A stretch of 64,000 nucleotides of DNA from J014 sp964486055 (GCA_964486055.1 CAZALE010000008.1:43453-107452); one strand, 5' to 3'. Shown: positions 27,113-37,259, counted from the stretch's first letter. The notes: generated by a model from the sequence alone, not told the origin. Made by a program: numbers and translations.

Positions 27113-27328
27113 TTATGGTTTGTTTTTACCCTTATTATCTGGGTCTTTTTCATCAGGGCGTTCTCTTTCTTTTGGTGGCTTTTTATCTTTATCGGGAGCA
27201 ACCACTACTGGAGGATCTTTTTTCGGTGGAGTGCCTTTACCTTTATCGTCGTTCTTCTGCATTAAGACAAAAGAATTAACAAGAAAAACTAAAGCGAGGG
27301 AAAATATAGTTTTTTTCATAAGTTTCAT
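27113..27328 (-). CDS. Small secreted Pro/Lys-rich protein
   Basis: A 71-residue product with a signal peptide (KKTIFSLALVFLVNSFVLMQ) followed only by charged and proline-rich sequence (KGTPPKKDPPVVV, KPPKERERPDEKDP). Two ATGs (27328 and 27319) precede the signal. No domain is recognised; it may be a wall- or membrane-linked intrinsically disordered peptide. The signal peptide makes a real gene likely. Confidence 0.65.
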   Translation of the reverse strand: MKLMKKTIFSLALVFLVNSFVLMQKNDDKGKGTPPKKDPPVVVAPDKDKKPPKERERPDEKDPDNKGKNKP

Positions 27329-27710
27329 ATATCCATCAAGAATTTTGTTCTGGGAAAACCCATACTAGCTTTAAGCAAAATCAATGCCAAAATATAATGG
27401 TTTAGTTTTCACGGAACCATGACCTTTCGAAGCTATAATTTATTCAAACGTTTTCCGAAAGTTTTTGCACGAAAGTGTAAATACAAACCAAGGCATATAG
27501 CTGTTGCATTAGATTGAAATCAGCTAGAGAAATAAATTTGTGTCAGAAGAAGCAGAGATACGTGATTACAATATTTGCCAAAATCAACAGATTCCATAGT
27601 TAGATTGATGCTAATGAGTTTGCTGCAAGCTAGTGTTCAGCGTAATTCTCCCGATCGAAGCGTCAGGCTCAAACATTTGAGTTTTAGCTGAAAATGTCAG
27701 GCGCAATTTT
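27329..27710. other. Intergenic stretch with no recognisable gene
   Basis: About 380 bp, AT-rich, lying between two minus-strand genes (27113-27328 and 27711-29834). No reading frame of useful length and no clear RNA. It probably carries the upstream region of the small secreted protein. Confidence 0.6.
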
Positions 27711-29834
27711 TCATCTTCTCAAGGATGCTTTTGCGTTTCCGATATTTCCATTAGAATCAAAGACACGCAGGGTTACGATTGTCTCAGATGTTTCTAATGA
27801 AAGTTCGATCACATATCGTTCCTTTGGGCTGTCGGTAATTCCATCTTCTGGATAAACTTTTTCCCATTTACCACCGTTAACACTATATTCAGCCTTAGTT
27901 AGATACGATGAATCGGTGGCTTCGAAAATTAATCTGATTTTGTTTCCTATAGCTTGCCGACTGATTTCTTTGATAACTGGTGGAGAATTATCGATTTCTA
28001 TTACTTCCGTAACTCGTTCAGCTGTTAGGCTTTGATTAACAGAATTTGAAGCTGAGTCGCTCGCAATTATCTTGAATACATAGCGCCCATCGGGTAAAGA
28101 AAGACCATCGATTGTGTAGAAGTTTTCAGTAATATCTTTAGCTAATAATTTAAATTCTGAATCATTTATTTCCTTATAGTAGATGGCGTAGGTGAGTTTG
28201 TCTCCGTTTCTGTCTTCTGCTGTCCATTGGAGAGCTCTGGCCCCTCGCTGATAGATTCGCCGCGGGGGAACTGCTTGTATCTGTATCCCGAAAGTTTGAG
28301 GGTCAAGTCCGCTACTCTCAATATTCGGATCAGTTGGAGGAAGAGGATTAGTAGCCAGCCCTACATTGGGTGGTAGAACTTCTATGGATAGTATCTCTGG
28401 TGCTATGTTAGAGGTTAAATAAGACACATAGATCTCATTGAGAGTCGCCGTAGCTCGTAGAATAGCTCTCAATTGAAAAAATCTAGCCTTTGGGCTTTGT
28501 ATTTGTGCGGAGTAGTTTCCAGTAACTGTGCTCCATTCGCTCCATGTATCGTCGGGTTTTTCTGTATTTCCAGAGCGAGTTTGTATGATTACACTACCTG
28601 AAGATTGCCACCAAATTCGGCCCCATGATGCTAGACCTTTGGCATCAAGTACGTTAGATTCATATTTTCCCTCAATAACCTTTTGGGTTTCTGAAAAAGA
28701 AAAAACTTTAGCTTGATTACTAGAAAGTGCGAATATTTTATTCTCAATTGATATCAGTTTAGAGATTTGACCTTCTCCAGTCTCCAAAACCAATGACTCT
28801 TCCGCCGTCTTGTTCACTGAGTATATTCTACCTTTGTCTGAGGTGCCGACTAGGACTCCATTTGATGTTGCGATTATTGAGAAAGCGCTTAAGCTTGAGT
28901 TCCAGATCACGACGCTATTTCCATCGGGAGATATCTTATAAATCGCAGATTTTGTATTGTTGAAGTCGTACCTACTTTTTGTTGGTTTTTCTTGTGATAA
29001 CGTAGTTTCGGGAGTAGGAATCGGTTTTTCTTGAGATTTTTCTGGCTCAGGAGATTGAGTTTTCGGTGCATTCGCAATTGAATCGCTTAAGGCGAGTGCA
29101 TATATGGAGCCATCGGAAGAAATTGAGATGTCGTGTATCTCTCTTAATTCTGAATCTAACAGGGCGAAAGGTTTACCCTGAGGCGATATTTTTATCAAAA
29201 GCCCTTCCGGATCCGTACCAGCGTAAAGGTTAGCATTACCATCGACTGCTAAACACATTATGTGTGATACGTTAGTCTTGAAAAATATGGACTTTTCAGG
29301 ATTTGAGTTTGGCTGACGAACTAAGTATATATTAGCTTTTTCGCCAGTGCCTACGGCTAGGCTACCATCAGGGAGCACTGTGAGTGCCCAGATGTACTTT
29401 TGTTTAGGCTCGAAATAAACTTCACTTTTGCCCTCAGCAGATATTTTATAAACCTTACCATCAGGGGATGTAGCAGCGAATACGTCTCCATTTTTACTTA
29501 TTGCTATTGCAGTAACGTTTAACTCAGGAAAGTCTGCGATCAGTTTGGCATTTCCGTTGCGATCAATCTTGAAAAGCTTACCCTCACTGCCTGTTCCTAG
29601 ATAAAGATTGCCGCCAGGGTCCGACGCAGTTGACCATACATAGGGTTGTTCGGTATCAAAGACTTTTCGTAATTCTGGAGCTAAAGTTATGACTCCATTT
29701 TCATTTACGGAAATCCCGTTAAATCTACCACGTAGAATCTCTTCTTTAGAGTTTATTTTCCATATCTTAGTTTCATTTGCCTGAATGTTTACATAGAGAA
29801 AAATCAAGACGACTAAAAGTAGTATTTTCCTCAT
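27711..29834 (-). CDS. Secreted beta-propeller protein with FnIII-like end
   Basis: A signal peptide (KILLLVVLIFLYVNIQA) starts a 707-residue protein. Residues ~60-420 are repeated blades of the form ASDPGGNLYLGTGSEGKLFKID, AISKNGDVFAATSPDGKVYKIS and VLPDGSLAVGTGEKANIYLV, typical of NHL/SMP-30-like beta-propellers. A Pro/Glu/Lys linker (residues ~255-285) interrupts blades. The C-terminal ~280 residues resemble fibronectin-type or immunoglobulin-like beta domains (DRNGDKLTYAIYYKE, DGRYVFKIIASD, TDSSYLTKAEYSVNGG). It is probably periplasmic or surface-bound; ligand unknown. It lies 3 bases after the ThiF gene stop and may be coupled to it. Confidence 0.82.
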   Translation of the reverse strand: MRKILLLVVLIFLYVNIQANETKIWKINSKEEILRGRFNGISVNENGVITLAPELRKVFDTEQPYVWSTASDPGGNLYLGTGSEGKLFKIDRNGNAKLIADFPELNVTAIAISKNGDVFAATSPDGKVYKISAEGKSEVYFEPKQKYIWALTVLPDGSLAVGTGEKANIYLVRQPNSNPEKSIFFKTNVSHIMCLAVDGNANLYAGTDPEGLLIKISPQGKPFALLDSELREIHDISISSDGSIYALALSDSIANAPKTQSPEPEKSQEKPIPTPETTLSQEKPTKSRYDFNNTKSAIYKISPDGNSVVIWNSSLSAFSIIATSNGVLVGTSDKGRIYSVNKTAEESLVLETGEGQISKLISIENKIFALSSNQAKVFSFSETQKVIEGKYESNVLDAKGLASWGRIWWQSSGSVIIQTRSGNTEKPDDTWSEWSTVTGNYSAQIQSPKARFFQLRAILRATATLNEIYVSYLTSNIAPEILSIEVLPPNVGLATNPLPPTDPNIESSGLDPQTFGIQIQAVPPRRIYQRGARALQWTAEDRNGDKLTYAIYYKEINDSEFKLLAKDITENFYTIDGLSLPDGRYVFKIIASDSASNSVNQSLTAERVTEVIEIDNSPPVIKEISRQAIGNKIRLIFEATDSSYLTKAEYSVNGGKWEKVYPEDGITDSPKERYVIELSLETSETIVTLRVFDSNGNIGNAKASLRR

Positions 29835-29837
29835 CTT

Positions 29838-30860
29838 TTAAACCCCAACGTATTTTGAATAAATAGATCTTGCTACTGAGATATCATCAGTGCCTTGAAT
29901 AATTGCTCTTGCATCATTGAAGACGGTCAATTCGTATTCGCCAAGATTTAATCTTATCAAATACTCGTTTTGTTTTATTGGGCCTATGTTCTTAAGTTTT
30001 TCAGCTAGATTTTCCAAGTTTATAACAGCCTGATTAGCTGGCAAGATTTGGACTGCTTTTCTTCCACACAAAACTGTAGCGAAGTCTCTCCACTCTGCTG
30101 ATAGAAATTCGTAGTTTCCAAGACCACAGCAGACACAATCTTTCTGTGGCTGTCCAATTTTTATAGCACGGTATTGATTATTCCAGACATCTATCTGAAT
30201 GATTGATCTGTGCAGTTTCTCCAATTTCTCAGTAATGAGTTTTATTGCTTCTGTCACTTGAATAGAGACAACGATGGAGATGATTGGTTGAATTATGCCG
30301 ACTGTCTCACAAGTTGGGGCGCTTGCGGCAGATGGAATTTCTTCAAATACACAACGAAGGCAAGGACTTTTGTGAGGTAGTATCGTCATTGTAGTTCCGT
30401 AACTTGAGACTGCAGCTCCATAAATCCAAGGTTTTTTGTGCTTGACACATGCATCATTTATCAGATATCTTGTTTGAAAGTTATCTGTCCCATCCAGCAC
30501 CAAATCTGCGTCGCTGATCAACCTTTCAATATTAGAGTTGTTGACATCTGCAACGATGGCTTCGATCATGCAGTTTGAATTGATTTTCTCTAGTTTTCTT
30601 TTCGCAGCGATAGTTTTAGGTAATTTCTGCTTTGCGTCCGTTTCATCAAATAAAGATTGTCGTTGTAAGTTGGAGAATTCTACAAAATCTCTGTCGACCA
30701 ATCTCAAATGACCCACACCGGCTCTAGTTAATATCTCTGCCTGTGCTGAACCTAAAGCCCCACATCCAACTATCAACACCTTTGAGGTTTGAAGTTTTCT
30801 CTGCCCTTCCTCGCCGATCTCAGTGAATAGGATCTGCCTACTATAGCGCTCCAGCATCAC
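29838..30860 (-). CDS. ThiF/MoeB-family adenylyltransferase
   Basis: ThiF and MoeB adenylate the C-terminal Gly of a ubiquitin-like sulphur carrier (ThiS or MoaD). Typical features are the opening ERYSRQILF, the Rossmann ATP site VLIVGCGALGSAQAEIL, RLVDRDFVEFSNLQRQ, LVLDGTDNFQTRYLIND and the likely active Cys in SAPTCETVGI. Two CxxC pairs (PCLRC and CVCC) suit the structural zinc. The ~85 C-terminal residues beyond the core are less conserved. MoeB and ThiF cannot be separated by sequence. It is followed by the propeller gene with 3 bp between. Confidence 0.92.
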   Translation of the reverse strand: MMLERYSRQILFTEIGEEGQRKLQTSKVLIVGCGALGSAQAEILTRAGVGHLRLVDRDFVEFSNLQRQSLFDETDAKQKLPKTIAAKRKLEKINSNCMIEAIVADVNNSNIERLISDADLVLDGTDNFQTRYLINDACVKHKKPWIYGAAVSSYGTTMTILPHKSPCLRCVFEEIPSAASAPTCETVGIIQPIISIVVSIQVTEAIKLITEKLEKLHRSIIQIDVWNNQYRAIKIGQPQKDCVCCGLGNYEFLSAEWRDFATVLCGRKAVQILPANQAVINLENLAEKLKNIGPIKQNEYLIRLNLGEYELTVFNDARAIIQGTDDISVARSIYSKYVGV

Positions 30861-31176
30861 ACTTCAGATTGACAATTTTTCTAAGAATAGGCAAGTTTGC
30901 CTGAGAGATTCATTTTCTACTGAGCATTGAATGATGGAAAGATTTGCAAATTTTCCACGTGATCCAGCTATTTTAAATTTGATTTATCAGGCTAAGAAAC
31001 TGCTACTGCGATTGAGTTTATTTCAACAAGCATCTAAATTTGCGACTTTATTGTAGATGATTCAGTGCTGTCGTTAATTCAGTATTTGGCAAGATTGTAA
31101 TTCTTGCTACAGCTGTGCAGATCAAACGCTGCGCTTTCATCTGTTATTTTCAATAAACCTAGAAAATTAAGCTTTT
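30861..31176. other. Intergenic stretch with no recognisable gene
   Basis: AT-rich sequence between glmS (ending at 31177) and the ThiF-like gene, both on the minus strand. No ORF or convincing terminator was found. It probably holds the ThiF promoter. Confidence 0.55.
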
Positions 31177-33039
31177 TCACTCAACTGTGACAGATTTAGC
31201 TAAATTTCTGGGTTGATCTACATCGCAACCTCTTCTTACGGCAATATGATAAGCAAGCAGCTGTAGAGGTACGATCGAGAGAATTGGTGAAAGCAGATCT
31301 GCGGTTTCGGGCACTTCTATGACATGGTCGGAAACCTTGGAGCTCATCTCATCACCCTCAGTGAGCACTGATATGACAATCCCATCTCTTGCTTTTACCT
31401 CTACAATATTTGAGTGAGTTTTTTCATATCGAAGCTCGGACGATGGGTTACCACGCTCTCGAGTGTTTATGACGACTACAGGTAACTTCTCGTCTATTAG
31501 GGCATTAGGACCATGTTTCATCTCCCCCGCAGGGTATCCCTCAGCGTGAATATAGGAAATCTCTTTTAGCTTCAGAGCTCCCTCTAGTGCCACTGGGAAA
31601 TTGATACCTCGCCCCAGATACAAGAAGTCCTGCGAGCGGAAGAATTCTTTAGATAACTCTTCGATTGAGTCGGCATCATTTAATATTTGCTCAATTTTGA
31701 GTGGTAATTGAGCAATGTTTTGAGCATGAATTTTAGCTTCTTCTGATGATATTCTACCTCTTAATTGAGCTAGATAAAGTGCAAATAGATACAAGGCAAT
31801 CATCTGAGAAGTGAAGGCTTTAGTTGAGGCAACGCCGATTTCTGGTCCTGCATGAGTCAAAATGGTTCCATCTGATTCTCTATCAATCATTGATCCTTGA
31901 ACATTGCAGATCGAGAGAACTTTGCAACCTGCATTTTTAGCTTCTCTCATTGCTGCTATCGTATCAGCAGTCTCACCAGATTGAGAGATGACTATCATCA
32001 ATGTCTTTTCATCGAGGACTGGATTACGATATCGGAATTCCGAGGCATAATCTACCTCTACGGGGACCCTTGCCAATGTTTCAATCATGTATTTACCTGC
32101 TAGCGCCGCATGCCATGATGTACCACATGCTGCGGCTTTTATTGAGGTTATGCTTTTAAATTCATCTTCTGAGATATTCATGGGATCGAGATAAATTTTA
32201 CCGCTATCAAGAGAGATTCTGCCGCGCACTGTATCCCTTATAGCTCGAGGTTGCTCGTATATCTCCTTAAGCATGAAATGTTTAAATCCACCCTTTTCGG
32301 CCGCTATTGGATCCCAGGTTATCCGATGCCTTTTAGGTTCCACCAAGTTACCGTCAAAGTCTGTAACCTTGACCGAGTCGCGTGTCAAAACTGCTATTTC
32401 TTTATCGCCTAAGTAGAAGACGTCGCGTGTATGTTGGAGAATTGGTGGGATATCAGAGGCGACGAAGAATTCGCCGTCACCCAGACCTATAACAACAGGT
32501 GCTCCTTCCCTTACTGCCACGATGGTATCTGGTTCATCCGCGGAGATTATTGCTAGAGCGAAAACTCCCTTTAGCTCTTTGACTGCTTTGCGGACAGCTT
32601 CCTCTAACGATAGATTTTCGGTATATTTATAATGTCCTATCAGATGAGCGATGACCTCTGTATCCGTTTCGGTTTTAAAATCACTACCTAGAGCTTTCAA
32701 GCGCTCCTTTAGACTCATGTAATTTTCAATTATCCCATTATGCACCACAACTACTCTACCACTTTGATCTCTATGAGGATGAGCATTTTCCTCGGTAGGC
32801 CTTCCATGAGTTGCCCATCTCGTATGTCCTATTCCGTAATTGCCGTCTATAGGATTCAGCCTTATTACCTCTTCAAGATTTCGCAATTTGCCCTCTGCAC
32901 GTCGAATATAAAGCTGACCATTTCCATCGACCACTGCAATTCCGGCCGAGTCATAGCCACGGTATTCGAGTTTTCTTAAACCTTCCAAGATCAGAGGTAC
33001 AACCTGTTTATTGCCAACGTATCCTACAATGCCGCACAT
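31177..33039 (-). CDS. glmS: Glucosamine-6-phosphate synthase
   Basis: GlmS makes glucosamine-6-phosphate from fructose-6-phosphate and glutamine. The protein begins MCGIVGYVG, so Cys2 is the N-terminal nucleophile after Met removal. The glutaminase domain includes GHTRWATHG and the C-terminal half has two SIS domains (TLMIVISQSGETADT) ending in DVDQPRNLAKSVTVE. Length 620 is full. It follows glmU by 2 bp and both act in UDP-GlcNAc synthesis. No ribozyme-like element is seen in the glmU-glmS junction. Confidence 0.98.
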   Translation of the reverse strand: MCGIVGYVGNKQVVPLILEGLRKLEYRGYDSAGIAVVDGNGQLYIRRAEGKLRNLEEVIRLNPIDGNYGIGHTRWATHGRPTEENAHPHRDQSGRVVVVHNGIIENYMSLKERLKALGSDFKTETDTEVIAHLIGHYKYTENLSLEEAVRKAVKELKGVFALAIISADEPDTIVAVREGAPVVIGLGDGEFFVASDIPPILQHTRDVFYLGDKEIAVLTRDSVKVTDFDGNLVEPKRHRITWDPIAAEKGGFKHFMLKEIYEQPRAIRDTVRGRISLDSGKIYLDPMNISEDEFKSITSIKAAACGTSWHAALAGKYMIETLARVPVEVDYASEFRYRNPVLDEKTLMIVISQSGETADTIAAMREAKNAGCKVLSICNVQGSMIDRESDGTILTHAGPEIGVASTKAFTSQMIALYLFALYLAQLRGRISSEEAKIHAQNIAQLPLKIEQILNDADSIEELSKEFFRSQDFLYLGRGINFPVALEGALKLKEISYIHAEGYPAGEMKHGPNALIDEKLPVVVINTRERGNPSSELRYEKTHSNIVEVKARDGIVISVLTEGDEMSSKVSDHVIEVPETADLLSPILSIVPLQLLAYHIAVRRGCDVDQPRNLAKSVTVE

Positions 33040-33041
33040 AA

Positions 33042-34460
33042 CTACTTTTTAACCTCAGTCAATTCTTTATCATGAAGCTTCTTTTTAACTTTTGCTGGAA
33101 CTCCAACGACTAGAGAGTTAGGAGGTACATTTTCAATGACTACACTACCCGCACCTGTTACAGCTCCATCGCCGACTTCTACTGGTGCTACGAGCATTGT
33201 ATCGGAACCGATTTTTACGTCATTGCCTATTTTAGTTGGATGCTTTTGCTTACCGTCGTAATTACAGGTTATCGTTCCAGCCCCTATGTTAGTATTCATG
33301 CCAATAGTTGCATCTCCTAGGTAGCTTAGATGGCTAGCCTTCGAATCATCGCCAATTAAACTCTTTTTGACCTCAACGAAATTACCAATTTTTACCCTTC
33401 TTGAGAGTTTTGTATTATTTCTAAGATGGGCCATTGGTCCGATTTTACAGCCGTCCTCAATCTCGGAGTCACTGATTAGGCAATTGTCTAAGATTTCGAC
33501 ATCTTTTCCGATACGAGAGTTACTGATGCGGGTGCCGGACCGAATAACACATCCTTCTCCAATTTCCGTTGCGCCTTCGATGGTGACATTCGGATAAATT
33601 ATCGTATCTTTACCAATTATTGCAAGCTCGCTGATGTAGACGTTGCTTGGGTCAATGAATGTAACGCCTGATTCGATCATCAACCTTTTGATAATCTTAC
33701 GACGCAGTATTTGCTCCATTTCCGCCAGTTCCATTCGGTTATTTATTCCGGAAACTTCTTTAGGATCGCTGTGTAGATATATTGCTACTTCCTCGCCCTC
33801 CTCTCTCAAGATGAACGGAACATCAGTTAGATAAAACTCACGTTGGGAATTATTATTTTGAACTTTTGCTAAAGCTCGGAATAGCTTCGGTGCTTCGAAG
33901 CAGTATATACCAGTGTTTATTTCTCTTATACCTTTTTCCTCTTCGGATGCGTCCTTTTGTTCAACTATCTTGAGGAAAAATCCGCTGTCGTCTCTGACGA
34001 TTCTACCATAACCAGTCGGATCATCTACTCTTACAGTCAATATAGTGCACGCAGCCCCTTTGTCCTTATGACTTCGGTGTTTCTGAAGTAAGGCAGCTAA
34101 TGTTGTAGGACGAATCAAAGGCACATCACCAGATAAAATAAGAATCGTTGTATCTTTTGACTCGAAAAATTTTTGAGCCATGCTTACCGCATGTCCCGTG
34201 CCGAGTTGCTCCGTCTGCCAAACAAATTCAACTTGAGTCTCGTCAAGCTCTTGTAACACAGCTTTTCTTACATCTTCACCTTGGTGTCCTACTATTACAT
34301 AGATTTTTTCAGGCATTAAAGCTGAAGCTGTTCGGCATACGTAATTTATCATGGGCACTCCACCGAGTGGATGTAGTACCTTAGCGATATTCGAGCGCAT
34401 ACGAGTACCTAAGCCTGCTGCTAGTATTAAAACACTGAGGTTTGGTTGAGAAGTTGCCAT
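33042..34460 (-). CDS. glmU: Bifunctional GlmU (GlcNAc-1-P uridyltransferase / GlcN-1-P acetyltransferase)
   Basis: GlmU acetylates glucosamine-1-phosphate and joins it to UMP, giving UDP-GlcNAc for peptidoglycan and LPS. The N-terminal nucleotidyltransferase shows LILAAGLGTRMRSNIAKVLHPLGG and the C-terminal half is a left-handed beta-helix with hexapeptide repeats and the IGAGTITCNYDG acetyltransferase motif. AGGAG lies upstream of the ATG at 34460. It leads glmU-glmS. Confidence 0.97.
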   Translation of the reverse strand: MATSQPNLSVLILAAGLGTRMRSNIAKVLHPLGGVPMINYVCRTASALMPEKIYVIVGHQGEDVRKAVLQELDETQVEFVWQTEQLGTGHAVSMAQKFFESKDTTILILSGDVPLIRPTTLAALLQKHRSHKDKGAACTILTVRVDDPTGYGRIVRDDSGFFLKIVEQKDASEEEKGIREINTGIYCFEAPKLFRALAKVQNNNSQREFYLTDVPFILREEGEEVAIYLHSDPKEVSGINNRMELAEMEQILRRKIIKRLMIESGVTFIDPSNVYISELAIIGKDTIIYPNVTIEGATEIGEGCVIRSGTRISNSRIGKDVEILDNCLISDSEIEDGCKIGPMAHLRNNTKLSRRVKIGNFVEVKKSLIGDDSKASHLSYLGDATIGMNTNIGAGTITCNYDGKQKHPTKIGNDVKIGSDTMLVAPVEVGDGAVTGAGSVVIENVPPNSLVVGVPAKVKKKLHDKELTEVKK

Positions 34461-34513
34461 AAATGAAAATTCTCCTGGTAGTCCTATTCGATTTTAAAAG
34501 ATAACTAGAAAGC

Positions 34514-35515
34514 TCATGAATGTGTAATTTTAGTCAAATCCGGTCTCTCTGAGAAACAGGATACTATCAATTTTGCAAGTTTATGAGGATCATGGCGAAC
34601 TTTTTCACCTCTGTCCAGAAGATCAGCCTTAACTATGGTGGTACCTGTAAGGAATTCCTCCAAATCATTTTCATGCAGACCTATTTGAATAGCCCCTTCC
34701 TTAGCATAATTCTCAGCTTGGGCTTCGCTAATCGGTTCATTGTTAACTATCACATAGTCAAAATGTAATCCATCTATATGATTGTAGATAACCTGCACAT
34801 GCTTTTTAATCGAGTATCCATCGGTTTCTCCTGGTTGAGTCATCAGGTTTGCCACGAATATCTTTATGGCTTTAGATCTGATGATTGAATTGGAAATTTG
34901 ATTTATGAGTAGTGGCGGTAAGAGGCTTGTATAAAGCGACCCTGGACCTATCGTTATAATGTCAGCGTTGCCTATGGCCTCTAAAGCTTCTGGTAAGGCT
35001 AAACAATCGTCAGGTTTCAGCTTTAAACGCTTTATTTTTGTACCCACTTTACTTATATTCGTTTCACCCTCAACTATTGACCCATCCTCTAATTCAGCTA
35101 TCAGCCTCACATCTGACAATGTTGCTGGATAGATATGGCCCTTGCTGGCCAAAATCTCAGATGAAAGTTTAATTGCTTTAGCGAAGTCTCCTGTTATTTC
35201 GGTCAAGGCTATGAGAAATAAATTACCGAAACTATGGCCACCTAGTTCACCATTTCCTCTAAACCTATGTTGAAAGAGTTTGGAGATTAGTAGAGAATCT
35301 TCAGAGAGTGCAACAATGCAATTTCGAATGTCTCCAGGTGGCAGAACATGAAATTCATCTCTCAGTCTACCTGAACTGCCTCCATCATCTGACACTGCAA
35401 CTATTGCGGATAGCGAAGCAACCTCATTACCGACAAACCTCTTCAACCCCGATAGCAAGGTTGAAAGACCAGTACCACCACCAATAGCGACTATATTCAA
35501 ATCTCTCACTTTCAC
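34514..35515 (-). CDS. yvcK: YvcK/CofD-like (gluconeogenesis factor family) protein
   Basis: YvcK-like proteins bind UDP-sugars and support growth on gluconeogenic carbon and cell-shape control in some bacteria. Family motifs: VAIGGGTGLSTLLSGLK, VAVSDDGGSSGRLRDEFHVLPPGDIRNC, GHSFGNLFL, IITIGPGSLYTSLLPPLL and NLMTQPGETDGYS. Length 333 is typical. It lies 53 bp before glmU on the same strand, so it may be part of the same transcript. Confidence 0.92.
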   Translation of the reverse strand: MKVRDLNIVAIGGGTGLSTLLSGLKRFVGNEVASLSAIVAVSDDGGSSGRLRDEFHVLPPGDIRNCIVALSEDSLLISKLFQHRFRGNGELGGHSFGNLFLIALTEITGDFAKAIKLSSEILASKGHIYPATLSDVRLIAELEDGSIVEGETNISKVGTKIKRLKLKPDDCLALPEALEAIGNADIITIGPGSLYTSLLPPLLINQISNSIIRSKAIKIFVANLMTQPGETDGYSIKKHVQVIYNHIDGLHFDYVIVNNEPISEAQAENYAKEGAIQIGLHENDLEEFLTGTTIVKADLLDRGEKVRHDPHKLAKLIVSCFSERPDLTKITHS

Positions 35516-35626
35516 TATAGACTCTAAAAGTTTAACACTTTCGAATTTCCGAAAGCAATAGATTCGTCTAATAGTAACAATCAGAAAGAAAAATGTTTAT
35601 TTTGTTTAAAAGTTTTGAAAAAACGC

Positions 35627-35655
35627 TTGAAGATGATTTTGTATTGTGTTAAATT
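35627..35655 (+). promoter_or_regulatory. Candidate sigma-70 promoter for mglB
   Basis: TTGAAG (35627-35632) and TAAATT (35650-35655) are 17 bases apart. They sit ~87 bases before the MglB-like start. Pattern match only. Confidence 0.45.
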
Positions 35656-35742
35656 AAGGTGACGGCAAGTTTGAAAAACTGCCCTGCGAACCAAAAATTT
35701 TACTCAATACTTTGATTAAATCCACAGTAAAAGGCAAGACGC

Positions 35743-36222
35743 ATGATAAAAACACCGATAATCATAAGCGAACATCACTATCAGAAAATAAAGCATTTGC
35801 TTGCACGCCTATGCGTAGAGTCAGCGGCGAAGGTGGTTTTTCTCATTGATCGAGATGGTCAGCCGATAGCTTTCCATGGTGATATCGGTAATATGGATAC
35901 CACCTCGTTTGCATCTTTAGCTGCTGGCAACGTTGCGGCGACAAGCTCAATGGCCAAACTAATCGGCGAGGAGGCTTTTCCTTCCGTCGTACATGAAGGC
36001 GAAGAGGAGAGCATATACATCTGCGTCATAGGAAGGACCTTATTGGTTGTGGTTTTTGATCAGAGATCCACTTTAGGACTCGTAAAACTTCGCTCTAAGC
36101 GCGCTAGTCATGAGATATTAGCTGTCCTGGAAGATATAGCTCGTGAGTCTCAAAAATCTCAAGAAGATAACTCCTTCTTTGCCGAAATCACCGATGAAGA
36201 GATCGATAGTCTCTTTAGTTAA
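35743..36222 (+). CDS. mglB: MglB-like Roadblock/LC7 protein
   Basis: MglB is the partner and activator of MglA GTPase and belongs to the Roadblock/LC7 family. Length 159 and the DRDGQPIAFHGDI, FASLAAGNVAATSSMA and EGEEESIYIC patterns match. The C-terminal tail (SQKSQEDNSFFAEITDEEI) is acidic. mglA begins 144 bp downstream on the same strand. In Myxococcus MglAB sets cell polarity; here only the pair is visible. Confidence 0.9.
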   Translation: MIKTPIIISEHHYQKIKHLLARLCVESAAKVVFLIDRDGQPIAFHGDIGNMDTTSFASLAAGNVAATSSMAKLIGEEAFPSVVHEGEEESIYICVIGRTLLVVVFDQRSTLGLVKLRSKRASHEILAVLEDIARESQKSQEDNSFFAEITDEEIDSLFS

Positions 36223-36365
36223 CCGTTTCTTCGCTGATTATCAAATAAGACCGCGGCTGTCCCGCTTCAGTATCGGTGTCTAATGAAATTCTAATTAAAG
36301 AAACTGGAAAATTCCTTGGCTGATAGTTATACTTATCTCAAAATCTATCTTATCTGGTTTAGCAT

Positions 36366-36950
36366 ATGACTTTTATAAATTACGCTTCACGTGAGATAAA
36401 CTGCAAGATAGTTTATTACGGTCCTGGTCTAGGCGGTAAGACGACTAACCTGCAGTACATATACGATTCAACTGCTCCACAAGCTAAAGGTAAATTGATA
36501 AGTCTCGCGACTGAGACTGATAGGACTTTGTTTTTCGACTTCATGCCTTTGGATTTCGGAAACATACGTGGTTTTAAGACTAGATTTCATCTTTACACAG
36601 TACCCGGACAAGTCTATTATGATGCCTCGAGAAAGCTGATTCTAAAGGGTGTGGATGGTGTTGTGTTTGTGGCTGATAGTCAAGAAGAGCGAATGGATGC
36701 TAACATTGAATCACTGTGTAATCTTGAGGAAAATTTAAAAGAGCATGGGTACGATCTCATGAAGATTCCTTACGTGCTTCAATTAAATAAAAGAGATCTG
36801 CCAAATATAGTACCAGTTGAAGAAATGGTGGCAGAGCTACAGCGGAAAGGAGAACCAGTTTTCGAGGCTGTAGCTTCGCAGGGAATAGGAGTATTCGAGA
36901 CTTTAAAGGCTGTAGCTAAGCAAGTATTAACGGAACTCCGAAAGGGTTAG
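36366..36950 (+). CDS. mglA: MglA-like small GTPase
   Basis: MglA is a prokaryotic Ras-like GTPase that controls polarity and motility. The P-loop is GPGLGGKT (residues 19-26), with TVPGQ (switch II; DxxG is replaced by VPGQ, as usual in MglA) and the NKRD base-specificity motif. Length 194 is usual. It lies downstream of mglB in the usual order, though with a 143-bp spacer. Confidence 0.94.
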   Translation: MTFINYASREINCKIVYYGPGLGGKTTNLQYIYDSTAPQAKGKLISLATETDRTLFFDFMPLDFGNIRGFKTRFHLYTVPGQVYYDASRKLILKGVDGVVFVADSQEERMDANIESLCNLEENLKEHGYDLMKIPYVLQLNKRDLPNIVPVEEMVAELQRKGEPVFEAVASQGIGVFETLKAVAKQVLTELRKG

Positions 36951-37259
36951 TTTTCTCGACGCCCTATCAAAACTTGTATAAAGTTATAATTGGATCTACA
37001 GAATGCAGATCTGTACCACTAACCCCTCGCCACTTATCAATATGCTTGTAGTTTTGATTTAGAAAGGGTTTTCCCCAATTATCCGATTAATATCACCATG
37101 GCCCACGCTCGACCCTACTTTGCTAAGCACAATTCCCTGCACTTAATGCCCTCGCAATTATGCGCTTGGTTAAACATTGGTTGAAGCTTCTACTTGCGAC
37201 CTCTTAATTGACACTTAAGATTTTTCTGAATTTCTCCATTTTTTGTTATTTACCGGATT
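36951..37259. other. Intergenic stretch with no recognisable gene
   Basis: Between mglA and the convergent anti-sigma gene. No ORF and no clear hairpin-plus-T terminator was seen. Confidence 0.55.

Noticed and set aside
31120..31180. A glmS ribozyme or riboswitch near glmS
   Set aside because: The glmU-glmS junction is only two bases and no ribozyme-like fold is visible upstream of glmU.
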